Below are positions 57,101 through 64,000 of a stretch of 64,000 nucleotides of DNA, in pieces. This DNA comes from Aplectana chamaeleonis (taxonomy: Eukaryota; Nematoda; Chromadorea; Rhabditida; Cosmocercidae), in NCBI GenBank assembly GCA_029168955.1, contig JAPDOI010001726.1, positions 30,001-94,000 of the forward strand. The letters run 5' to 3'. How positions within the stretch are numbered: position 1 is the first letter of the stretch; every line of letters starts with the position of its first letter. The notes beneath the pieces are model-generated. The model searched no databases and was not told where the DNA came from. It saw only the letters and a program-made list of their open reading frames with translations. Position numbers and translations under genes: made by a program.

Positions 57101-60100
57101 GTTTGTCAAAACGGTGCTGGCTTACTTCCGTCTACCCGCAAGTTTGTGTCCCTATGGACTCTTCTAAGCAGAGCAGGCAGCCGGACATTTACAGCAGGGC
57201 GTGGGGTATGAAAATGTCGGATCAAAAAGCAAAACATAAGAAGCCAGCGGTACATAGATCGTCGGTTGCTACTGGCACCACATTTACGACCCCTTCCATC
57301 CCTCATTCCCTTGAGTCGCAAAAGTTCCCAAGCGATTATTCTCGCTTTACTATCTCTGCCATGGTAAGGAAAAACGCACTAGCATTCTAGGTGCTGTTTC
57401 CCTAGTTGACCACCACTATGCCCTTGCACTCAATAAATGAAATGTGCCCGTGGATGTTAGTGTTTTGTGAAGCAGATTTTAATAAGCTCCGATTTTCAGC
57501 GTATATAAAACTGGTTTATGTAAGTTAGTGAATCGAAATGAGTAAGCGGTTGTAATGAGTGACGAACAGAGAAGGTGCGGAAGTGGAGCTGCTGCTTGTT
57601 TCCTCAGATTGGCAAGGGAATGTCTCCGGAGTTCTGCGTCATTCTCAAAGCGCGTCGCACGCTTCTCTAGATACATCTTTTCCTACCTGCTTCCTTCGCT
57701 ACAAAAAGGTGAAGATTTAGCATGAAAAATTTGACAAAAGCTCGTTTTTTTTTAAATTCTACTTTCTTGGTGACGTCCTGCACACTCCCACTGGGGAACT
57801 GCACACCTTCTATGACTTCCAGCACACTTCCACTGGAGTCCTGTACACTCTACTTGGGTCCCGTATATTTTATATGACGTCCTGCTTTAGACTTGGAACC
57901 GAATCGAATAAATACACTGCGTTTGATATCTATAGGTCCACCTACGACTTCCGTAATTTTGTGTTTCGCTCTCACTCAAATGTTCTGCAGTGGTCACCCA
58001 CGAAATCAGCGTCCTCGAAAACCTCCATGAAGAAACGTAGATTCGAATTCAGATTTGGTACGAATTTTAAGAGCTCGAAGATTGAAAAACACCCGTTTCA
58101 AAACTACAGGTCCACTAAATGAAATCAAAGTTTTATTGCGACAACCAATAAAAATCAACGATCTAGTAACTTGTCTCTTCTCCTTGATTCAAAACAACTT
58201 CAACTAATCGCTTTGGCATGCTCTGGACCAGATTTTTGATCACGGTGAGTTCCACTGATACATACGCGTCGGCGATCGACTCCTTCAGCTCGTCGATTGT
58301 CTGGTGCACAATGATGGCCAAGAAGTTCTCCATAGGATTGAAAGGACAGGTGAACACGCAGGCCAACCGAGAACCTCTATTTTTCTCCTTGGAAGCCATG
58401 GTGACGTCGACCGACTAGCATGAATAGCAGCGTTTTCGTGCATAAAAGTGAAGGCCTGGCGTCGAAGCCGTCGAATAAACGGCAGAAGACGATCCTCTAG
58501 AACCTTTTGGTAGTATTACCTCCTGGTAGTGGTATATAATATCCGAATAATTCGAATATTCGAGTATTCGAATATTCGATTCATTCGGGAATTCAAATTT
58601 TATGATTTATTCGAATATTCGATTTATTCGGAAAATTGAATTTTGAATTTATTCGAATATTCGATTTATTCGAGTATTTCAATTTTGGGTTTATTCGAAT
58701 AGTCGATTCATTCGGAGATAGAAATTTTGGGACTTATTCGAATATTTCGGTGCCCCACGTTTGAATTAGACAAAACCTATTTCGTTTACCTTTCAATTAA
58801 AAACCCTACAAAGTATCATCCGGTAAATTGAGCTACCCATTTTTGCGTGTAACATTTCCACTTTTCGTTCTCGTGCGCAGGTCTCCCACTTCGCTCTGTA
58901 CCAGCACCTATAGATTAGGGGCGGTGCTATCCGAGGCTACCGCAACAGGCCGGACTGGACGCAGATTCCAAATATACCCTTCAGAGCTGCCAAGACACTC
59001 TGAAACAAGTTATGAACGTTTTCAAAGCTTGGCGAAAAGGTGGGGGTAGCTTTTCAGACACTTGGTGGGTTCTTTTCCAAAAATATTTTGCATTTTGATC
59101 AAAACTTGTATGTGGGGGGGGGGGGGGGCGATCTAGGGTGCTGGACACTAAAGCCATTGATGGTAGGCCTTCGGCGTATTTTGGCTACCGTAATCCGGCA
59201 ATCGCTTCAGGACCCAAAGCCCGATTTCCCTCCGCCATTTAGATTGGCCGTTTCACTCACCACCTTTCGTTATATTGATTAGCTTTTCTAACCCCTCCAT
59301 CACCATTGAAGCAGGAGAGTTTCGAAGAATTTCCTCGAGGAATATGAACAGCATTCTGAACTGGGCTGGAAGAGTTTTTTTGATGAAGAGCTTTACTATT
59401 CCAATATTCCTTGGAGAAGCTTTATTTATTTCAAGTTTTGCAAACTGCAGTCAACACTTCAATGCTCATCGATTTATCTGAATACGACTTTTCGATATTT
59501 GAGAATGAAATAATCTTTTTTTTTTGAACTAAGCATTTTCTTGCTTTTCCGCTAACGCTTGATTTTCCGTAATTCGGAGCCCGGGGTTTTCTTAGCCGAA
59601 TGAGTGAAATCAGGCAGTAGAGGCAGAAGAATAAATTGGCAAAGGCATGTGAATCACACCTAAGTAGTGACGCTCCGTAGTTTGAATACTTCTAGTTGAC
59701 TTGGTGGAAAATATTTCGTGCGCCTTATGAGTAGAGTAGGCACTGAAAAAAATTCCCTTGGAAAATTTCCTCGCGAAAACAAAAATCATGGGAATTCTCG
59801 TTTGTTAGGATCCCGTTTATGGCTCCACCCATGGAAAATTTGCGAAGTAGTTTATTGCATAAACTTCTGCAACGAACGATTTCTTTGTATACACCGTGGT
59901 TTTCCACACTCTGCAAGGTTCTCACCAACCCGGGGTTTTCCTTCCCTTGCAAAATCAGGAGAGTCAGGAGGCCTATGAAGTCAATAATGAACACAACGTG
60001 AGATTTCAAGTTTGAGTGCCCCTTTCTAAGCTATCACGCCTAGAGTTCGAGGACATTAGGCTTGAAAGTTTGAAAAAATCGCTGCGCTGACAATTTCTGA

Positions 60101-61830
60101 TGTGATCCAACCTCTACATGGATGGCCTAGTACGCTCCAGAGCGAAATCGTACCGGAAACGCTCGTGATTGAACTGAATGAAGCTGCGAAGCGGTTTCGA
60201 TGTCGGGGGAAGCGGGCTTTGGGTCCTGAAGCGATTGCCGGAATACGGTAGCCAAAATACGCCGAAGTCCTACCATCAATGGCTTTAGCTGGACGCGAAT
60301 CGGTGGTCCATCCGTCGGGATTCTGAGGTTAACTGCCGGCTACGGTCTTCTTCTTTGCAGCCACCCTGCAGACTACGGTAGACGCTATGACAGTTAGGAA
60401 AAGTACCTTCGTAATCCGAAAGTCGACAAATCGGCGTAGAATTCGCATTCAGCACCCCGAATTACCCCCGCAGAGAAATTGTGAGTCAAATCCGAGACTT
60501 TGACCAACCACTGTAATCTTCCGCAAGCTATCAAAAGTCGATAAACTGCATCAGATTCGCGTTGAGCACTCCAAATAACCCTCAGAGAAACGATTTTAGG
60601 TACAGTCAACAACAGAAACGTTCTCCTTGTTCTTCCGGAAATCGAAGTTCCGGGGGGATATTGACCTTGGTTTCAAAATGTCCAATATTATTCGAATATT
60701 CAAATAGTTAGCAGTGTTTTCGAATGTATTCATTTATTGGGGAGTTTTGAAAAGGCTTTATTCAAATGTATTCATTTATTCGGGAATTTTGAAAAATCTT
60801 TATTCAAATGTATTCATTTACTCGGGATTTTTCGAAAGGCCTCATCAGAATGGATTCAGTTATTCGGGAATTTTTAAGAGGCCCTATTCGAATGTATTCA
60901 TTTATTCGTCAAATTTTTGAAGACCGTATTCGAATTATTCATTCATTCGTGAACTGGGGTCGAATGCCCATGTATATCCTGCACCTTCCCACTGGGGTCC
61001 TGCACTTTTTCTGTGACGTCCTGCACACTCCCTTTGGAGTCCTGCACACTTTCTATGACGTCCTGCATATCCTCAAAAACCCTAGCGATTCTGGACGGCA
61101 TCCCATTCACCACTCCTAAACAGCTGTCGCCTTGATTAGAGCTTAGTCCCTTTAGCGCTAGACGACTCATATAAGTTTTCATGACCCACGGCCAAAGGTG
61201 CGCCCCATGCGCAAACTCGGTTGCCCCGAGGCGCGCAAGAGGTGATTACGGCTGATTTTCTGGTAATCGATGTGTATCTCACTCACCTAAATGTTGGTAC
61301 CATTTCATCCCAGTTTTTATCGGCTATTCCTGAGGTCCGCGGGATACACACACTCACACATACATCGGGACATAACTTTAAGTATGTAGATGTGTTTCAC
61401 TAAGTTTGTGTTCGACAATATAACTGTCTCTTATTAAGCCGGCTGTTCATACCCAGCTCGAAATTGATCTAGCTGTCATCGAGTTAACCGTGGATATTCC
61501 GGAGAATGAAGCATCACCGATTTGTTTGCCAACAAAAAAGGAGATACTGAAGCACGACTTGACCGCTGCCGGGTATGGAGACAGTAAGTGGAAATAATAT
61601 GATTGGATGCAGATTTTTTCACTGTTCTCACTGCTTCACAACTCTTTTTTACGTAGGTGAATATGAGTGCGAATATGAGTTTTTTTTACGTAGGTGAATA
61701 TGAGTACACAGCGAATGCTGAAAACACTACGAAAATTCGCGAGCTTGTACTTTTAGAGAAAACTCTTAGCTTTTCGATTTTTTCGTCGTTGAAAAGGGCT
61801 CTTAAATGCACTCTTCTGTCTCGACGAAAT
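51094..61830 (+). CDS. trypsin-like serine protease gene, rightward copy (partial)
   Basis: This is the paralogue of the gene at 6111-18656. Exons seen are 51094-51199 (signal peptide), 51395-51490 (RRSIGG activation site and GEYPWMVSLG), 55938-56067 (catalytic His, LTARHC), 56284-56398 (GESKGY), 61457-61583 (catalytic Asp, IDLAVIEL) and probably 61694 to about 61830. The first four join in phase. An exon is probably missing between 56398 and 61457; a weak candidate is 61311-61378 (PEVRGIHTLTH). No GDSGGP exon occurs before the window end. A 9-bp-duplicating palindrome has inserted just after the last exon, and a conserved block beyond it is frame-shifted, so this copy may also be disabled or may continue past the window. 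Confidence 0.75.
51395..51490 (+). CDS. protease exon 2 with activation site
   Basis: It follows the acceptor CTATTTAG and ends before GTAAGG. It reads RSRRSIGGAKTNRGEYPWMV then SLGIIK. RR before SIGG suits zymogen cleavage. The first intron is 195 bp, against about 2 kb in the paralogue, which has gained two elements there. Confidence 0.9.
51794..52083. mobile_element. inverted-repeat element with about 50-bp termini
   Basis: The ends TAAAGCC... and ...GGCTTTA flank inverted arms sharing CCGGACGACGCCGT and CGGCACGTTATAAGA. It is 290 bp. The right end TTTAAA is shared with the family B element that follows. Confidence 0.8.
52080..52576 (+). mobile_element. family B element
   Basis: It starts TTAAAGGCACAGTGCACCCT and ends TGTGTCCTGTGCCTTTGA. 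It is joined at both ends to other elements by shared bases. Confidence 0.87.
52573..53051 (+). mobile_element. family B element, diverged
   Basis: It starts TTGAAGGCACAGTCCAACCT and ends GGTTGGACCGTGCCTTTAA. The interior is a mosaic: its second half (CATTATTCAGGTCGGCTCGC, CCTCGGACAACTCGTCCAC) resembles family A interiors more than family B. Confidence 0.8.
53052..53503. other. intronic sequence, nothing recognised
   Basis: This lies in the 4.4-kb intron between protease exons 2 and 3. I see no exon or repeat that I can support. Confidence 0.4.
53504..53995 (+). mobile_element. family A element
   Basis: It starts TTAAAGGCAGTGTCCACGAT and ends ATCGTGAACACTGCCTCTAA, so the right flank is CTAA and not TTAA. 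It is a close relative of the nested copy at 25151-25644. Confidence 0.87.
54116..54739 (+). mobile_element. family A element, longer variant
   Basis: It starts CTAAAGGCAGTGTTCACGAT and ends ATCGTGGACATTACCTTTAA. The left part matches 28357-28825, including GTGGGCCAGTCAACCCATTG. The rest includes one unit of a duplicated intron segment (54315-54520). Confidence 0.55.
54315..55390 (+). repeat. direct duplication of about 200 bp within the intron
   Basis: 54315-54520 and 55185-55390 match closely in the same orientation, sharing TTTTCGCACATGTGATTATCG, CCCCGGACGATTGT and CACGGAGAGAATATGCT. They lie about 870 bp apart in the protease intron before exon 3. Confidence 0.75.
55938..56067 (+). CDS. 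protease exon 3 with catalytic His
   Basis: After the acceptor GTCTTTCAG it reads SSNKRGICTGVLISQRHIL then TARHC, and it ends NKWTEP at GTGAGT in phase 2. It is 130 nt. The Cys before the His loop and ARHC match the paralogue. Confidence 0.9.
56284..56398 (+). CDS. protease exon 4
   Basis: It follows the acceptor TCTTCATCAG and ends before GTGAGT. It encodes LRLIDAAGNKVTAYLGSTYG and then ESKGYSALSH. It joins exon 3 in phase and equals the paralogous exon in length (115 nt). Confidence 0.88.
56492..56770 (-). mobile_element. 3' fragment of a non-LTR retrotransposon
   Basis: The minus frame ends with RWLDKPQTDLEIAGVNPEQA then HDREKWLQRIRKSDHS. This matches the C-terminal pattern of retrotransposon reverse transcriptases (RW...DL...P.QA.DR.KW...RK.D), seen also in the intact element at 41.0-41.2 kb. 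The core reverse transcriptase is missing, so this is a truncated insertion. It lies in a protease intron. Confidence 0.6.
56830..57770. other. intronic sequence
   Basis: The 114-codon frame at 57046-57390 has no motif. It lies between protease exon 4 and the Asp exon, where one exon is probably still unidentified. Confidence 0.35.
57772..57880 (-). repeat. minisatellite with 21/42-bp period
   Basis: Units of GACGTCCTGCACACTCCCACT type alternate with GGGGAACTGCACACCTTCTAT type, giving a 42-bp compound unit made of two 21-bp halves. Related units occur at 60965-61075. Confidence 0.7.
58163..58515 (-). pseudogene. Tc1-like transposase C-terminal fragment
   Basis: One frame reads QKVLEDRLLPFIRRLRRQAF then HENAAIHASRSTSPWL and EVLGWPACSP, the standard Tc1 order (the usual QDN..H block, then the SPDLNPIEN block). 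A frame change near 58345 then leads to NPMENF, DELKESIADAY and LVQSMPKRLVEVV to a stop. The middle Asp of the catalytic triad reads Glu (HEN) and the D of SPDLNP is lost. The N-terminal half is missing. This is a dead fragment in a protease intron. Confidence 0.8.
58540..58750. repeat. palindromic TCGAATATTCGA-rich repeat
   Basis: ATTCGAATATTCGA recurs with ATTTATTCGG spacers at about 40-45 bp intervals. It is related in motif to the 43-bp arrays but less regular. Confidence 0.75.
59151..60287. repeat. widely spaced inverted repeat, arms of about 78 bp
   Basis: The left arm (59151-59228) and right arm (60210-60287) are inverted copies sharing AGCCATTGATGGTAGG, TTCGGCGTATTTTGGCTACC and GGACCCAAAGCCCG. 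The roughly 980-bp interior has no recognised gene. It could be one large foldback element or two small elements in opposite orientation. Confidence 0.75.
60394..60612 (+). repeat. two-unit repeat related to 22540-22750
   Basis: The order GTCGACAAATC, TTCGCATTCAGCACCCC, then AATTACCCCCGCAGAGAAA recurs about 115 bp later as GTCGATAAACTG, TTCGCGTTGAGCACTCC, then AATAACCCTCAGAGAAA. Confidence 0.6.
60700..60945 (+). repeat. minisatellite with a 42-bp period
   Basis: Five to six units contain GTATTCATTTATTCGGGA and TTTGAAAAGG(C/T) with a 42-bp spacing. In one plus frame they read as a 14-residue repeat (NVFIYSGILKNLYS type). There is no start, splice or domain support for a gene. Confidence 0.85.
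60965..61080 (-). repeat. minisatellite with 21/42-bp period
   Basis: GTCCTGCACACTCCCTTTGGA and GTCCTGCACACTTTCTATGAC alternate. It is the same compound unit as at 57772-57880. Confidence 0.75.
61457..61583 (+). CDS. protease exon with catalytic Asp
   Basis: It follows the acceptor CATACCCAG and ends before GTAAGT. It encodes LEIDLAVIELTVDIPENEA, then SPICLP and DLTAAGYGD. The Asp in IDLAVIEL is the expected catalytic Asp. It is 127 nt and ends in phase 1, whereas the paralogue ends 4 bases earlier. Confidence 0.87.
61694..61830 (+). CDS. possible protease exon after the Asp exon
   Basis: From the second of two duplicated acceptors (TTTTTACGTAG) the frame reads EYEYTANAENTTKIREL in phase with the Asp exon. 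The upstream acceptor at 61656 would lead to a stop after 12 codons. The 3' end is unclear, because the open frame runs into an inserted palindrome. Confidence 0.5.
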
Positions 61831-61840
61831 CAGTATTTTT

Positions 61841-62024
61841 GGGTGGTGGCCATCGTGTATCAACACCCCTGAGGAGGCGGGAGAAACGGGGGAGGAGCGA
61901 GGTTCCTGATTGGAGGCAACAGCCCGGGGCCGGGGCTAGCTCGTATTGCGTCCAATCAGAAACCTCGCTCCTCCCCCGTTTCTCCCGCCTCCTCAGGGGT
62001 GTTGATACACGATGGCCACCACCC
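61841..62024. mobile_element. 184-bp palindromic element with a 9-bp target duplication
   Basis: The arms from GGGTGGTGGCCATCGTG to GATTGGA(G/C)GCAA are near-perfect inverted copies. The element is flanked on both sides by AGTATTTTT (61832-61840 and 62025-62033). A 9-bp duplication is typical of Mutator-like elements. It has no coding capacity. Confidence 0.88.
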
Positions 62025-62051
62025 AGTATTTTTGAGTGAAAAAAGGACAAC

Positions 62052-62160
62052 TAGAGCTCTACAACATTGTTGCGAAGGTGTGGCTAGGGAGGGGCTTTTC
62101 TGTCCTATGATTCAATACTGATGTATGCACCTTTTCTATGCACCCATTCTGCACTCAAGT
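62052..62160 (+). other. block conserved between the two protease genes
   Basis: It aligns with 6790-6895 on the minus strand. The frame that is open in the other copy is broken here, because the segment between TTCTGT and GATGTATGC is 16 bases against 12. It supports the view that this copy's 3' part is decayed, if the block was once an exon. Confidence 0.4.
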
Positions 62161-62370
62161 GAACAGACCCAAGGTAGACGTTTGTTCTATTCCACAAATG
62201 TTTTGAGAGCACATTCAGAATGCGATTACTGTATTTTTGCATACTGAAGTTGGGAGCAAAATTTATAGCATTACAGCATGGAAGAAAAGCGCTTGATTTG
62301 AAAACAGAGTTGCTCTAGTTTGAAATTGAGGGGCAGTTTTTTTTTTGCAAAGCACTGTTCACGATAAAAT

Positions 62371-62902
62371 ACAGTGCATTTCATAATTTTAGGACACCTC
62401 CGAATTTCACTGTAACACTAGACCCGTTAATGATGAAGTTTTTCCGGCATAACTATTGTAATCAGCATGAGAAATAAGCCTTGTCGTCATTTTCCCAGGA
62501 GCGGCATGCACGAACACTGCGAAGAAGGTCAGTAAGCCGCTCCTTGTTCTATGCGCGCGGCGTCGAGCCAAGGGACGGCCCGAAGTCCGTGGCGTATGTT
62601 GGTGTCTCTCGGACGTTAACGCACCTTTTACAGCAAACTCTACGCCAAGCGGCATTTTTCTGTCATCCCAGTCGCTTTCAGGCACTTTTTTGTTATCCCG
62701 CGCATCTCAGTAATTGGAAGCAAACGGGACTTGGATGGCAGAAAATGCCCGTGTGATGTTTGCAGTAGAAAGTTCATTTGCGTCCGCGATACACTAATAC
62801 ATGCCATGCACTTTGGAGCCGTCCCGTGGCTCCAAAAGCACCCCACCTTTTTTAGCAGACAACTTTCGTTCTTTGGACTGTTTCATAATTAGGGGACACC
62901 TT
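62371..62902 (+). mobile_element. possible Tc1-like relic
   Basis: ACAGTGCATTTCATAATTTT followed by AGGACACC (62371-62398) resembles a Tc1-type terminus. A similar TTTCATAATTAGGGGACACC lies at 62881-62900, but in the same orientation and not inverted. No transposase frame is visible in between. The call rests on the terminus motif only. Confidence 0.3.
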
Positions 62903-63132
62903 AAGTAACACGCGAGTTTCTTGTTCATACCAGCAAAATAACAACAGTTTCATGACAAGTATGGCAACCTCCACTCCCGATTATCGTATACATATGAAAT
63001 TAGATCTTCCTTGGGAGTTTTTGAAGTGCTTTTGACTTGATTCGGTCACACTCATCTACCACAACACTCTTCACCTCTTCCGCAGCTGAAAACTGGCTAA
63101 TGCACAGGTAGACTCGATGCCCAAATGTACCC

Positions 63133-63625
63133 TTAAAGGCAGTGTTCACGATAATGTTCAACTTTGCGCTTATTCGCTATATTGATTCAGTGGCCCCCGG
63201 GTAGAACTAAAATGACGTAGAAATAGAAAAAAACGCACCAGAAGTACACGAAATCCTTGAGTATCACCCCGCCTCTTAAGTATCACAGGAAGTGTTTGTT
63301 GTGACAATGAAATCTTTTGAGGGGCCCGGCCTCTGCAATTCTCTACTCTCTATTGCTCCGTTCTTTCCCTAGAGCCCCATCTAATCCTGCTTTGCATAAA
63401 ACATTCTTCTATTTTCAATTGACACAATTCTCCACCTGTGACAACCATCATGAACATGTTCACCCAACCGGACAACTAGTCCTTGCTATAGAATAATGTC
63501 ACTGAAATACGACGTTTTAATGCGTTTCTCGCCGTTTTTTCGTAATTTTGGTAACACTTGGAGGCCAACGCATTGCTTTATGTGAGAAACTCGAGGACAA
63601 AACTCATCGTGAACACAGCCTTTAA
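63133..63625 (+). mobile_element. family A element, uninterrupted reference copy
   Basis: It starts TTAAAGGCAGTGTTCACGAT and ends ATCGTGAACACAGCCTTTAA. It matches the outer element at 24562-26007 with no insertions, so it serves as the empty-site reference for both nested elements there. Confidence 0.87.
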
Positions 63626-64000
63626 AGGCACAGTACACCCTCAGATATGAAATTTGAGATTCTCATGTAATTGTGTATAAGGCCCCTCCTGTATAACACG
63701 TGCCAAATGCCAGATCTCATTTAATCCAAATGAGAGAGATATAAGAGACCACCATAGGCCCGACCCCCTCACAGATTTTCGAACTCGATAGCGGCTCGAT
63801 GGATGGATGAATTTTAACAAGTCGTCGTTTTTAAGTCCATTACCGGGCTGTCTCCTCATCCGGGCTTTCTCTCACGCAACGATTGGGAATGAAGAGAAAT
63901 ACAGGCCTGAGACAACTCGTTCACCAATTTTTCACCCTCAAAATCTGGGCATCTTTGAAGAGCCATAACTCTGTTCAAAGGGGGTCTTGAACGATTTTAG
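63622..64000 (+). mobile_element. family B element cut by the window end
   Basis: It starts at the shared TTAA, reads AGGCACAGTACACCCTCAGA and continues with family B interior blocks (AACACGTGCCAAATGC, GACAACTCGTTCACC). The right end is outside the window. Confidence 0.85.

Overview
The window looks like repeat-rich nuclear DNA of a parasitic nematode, most likely a hookworm-type strongylid. Four things point there: short exons in long introns with GTAAGT/GTGAGT donors and TTTCAG acceptors, first exons whose acceptor AG touches the ATG (as at nematode spliced-leader sites), an RTE-type retrotransposon of the sort common in hookworm genomes, and a dense load of short inverted-repeat elements. 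No species is claimed. Nothing suggests bacterial DNA, and most short open frames are chance readings of repeats.

Host genes: two paralogous trypsin-like serine protease genes lie head to head. One runs leftwards from 18656 to about 6111. The other runs rightwards from 51094 to about 61.8 kb and is incomplete. Four exons match one to one with near-identical lengths (106/106, 96/96, 127/130 and 115/115 nt), identical phases and conserved sequence. The first encodes a signal peptide, the second an activation site and YPWMVSLG, the third the catalytic His (TARHC). A further exon pair carries the catalytic Asp (SDLAIIEL / IDLAVIEL). The leftward copy also has a GDSGGP exon. Both copies show damage downstream of the Asp exon, so at least one may be a pseudogene. 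Smaller gene remains are a duplicated two-exon fragment (24.3 and 31.4 kb) and a disabled reading frame at 32.1-32.5 kb.

Mobile DNA: a near-complete RTE-type non-LTR retrotransposon lies at 38.0-41.25 kb (endonuclease frame plus a 725-residue reverse transcriptase frame). There are 3' scraps of another retrotransposon (56.5 kb) and of a Tc1-like transposase (58.2-58.5 kb). More than 20 short inverted-repeat elements are present. Families A, B, C and D differ inside but share termini beginning TTAAAGGCA, and several abut through one shared TTAA. Nested insertions at 24.56-26.0 kb and 46.4-48.0 kb can be unpicked by comparison with uninterrupted copies.

Tandem and palindromic DNA: two arrays of a 43-bp palindromic unit (34.5 and 41.4 kb), several minisatellites with a 42-bp period, an 84-copy CA microsatellite, and near-perfect palindromes at 42.57-42.75 and 61.84-62.02 kb, the latter with a 9-bp target duplication. 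A dispersed repeat carrying a TATA box recurs at 27.8, 29.46, 30.23 and 35.27 kb.

Overall this is a local protease gene duplication whose introns and 32-kb intergenic gap are filled by repeats. I see no multi-gene pathway or operon.
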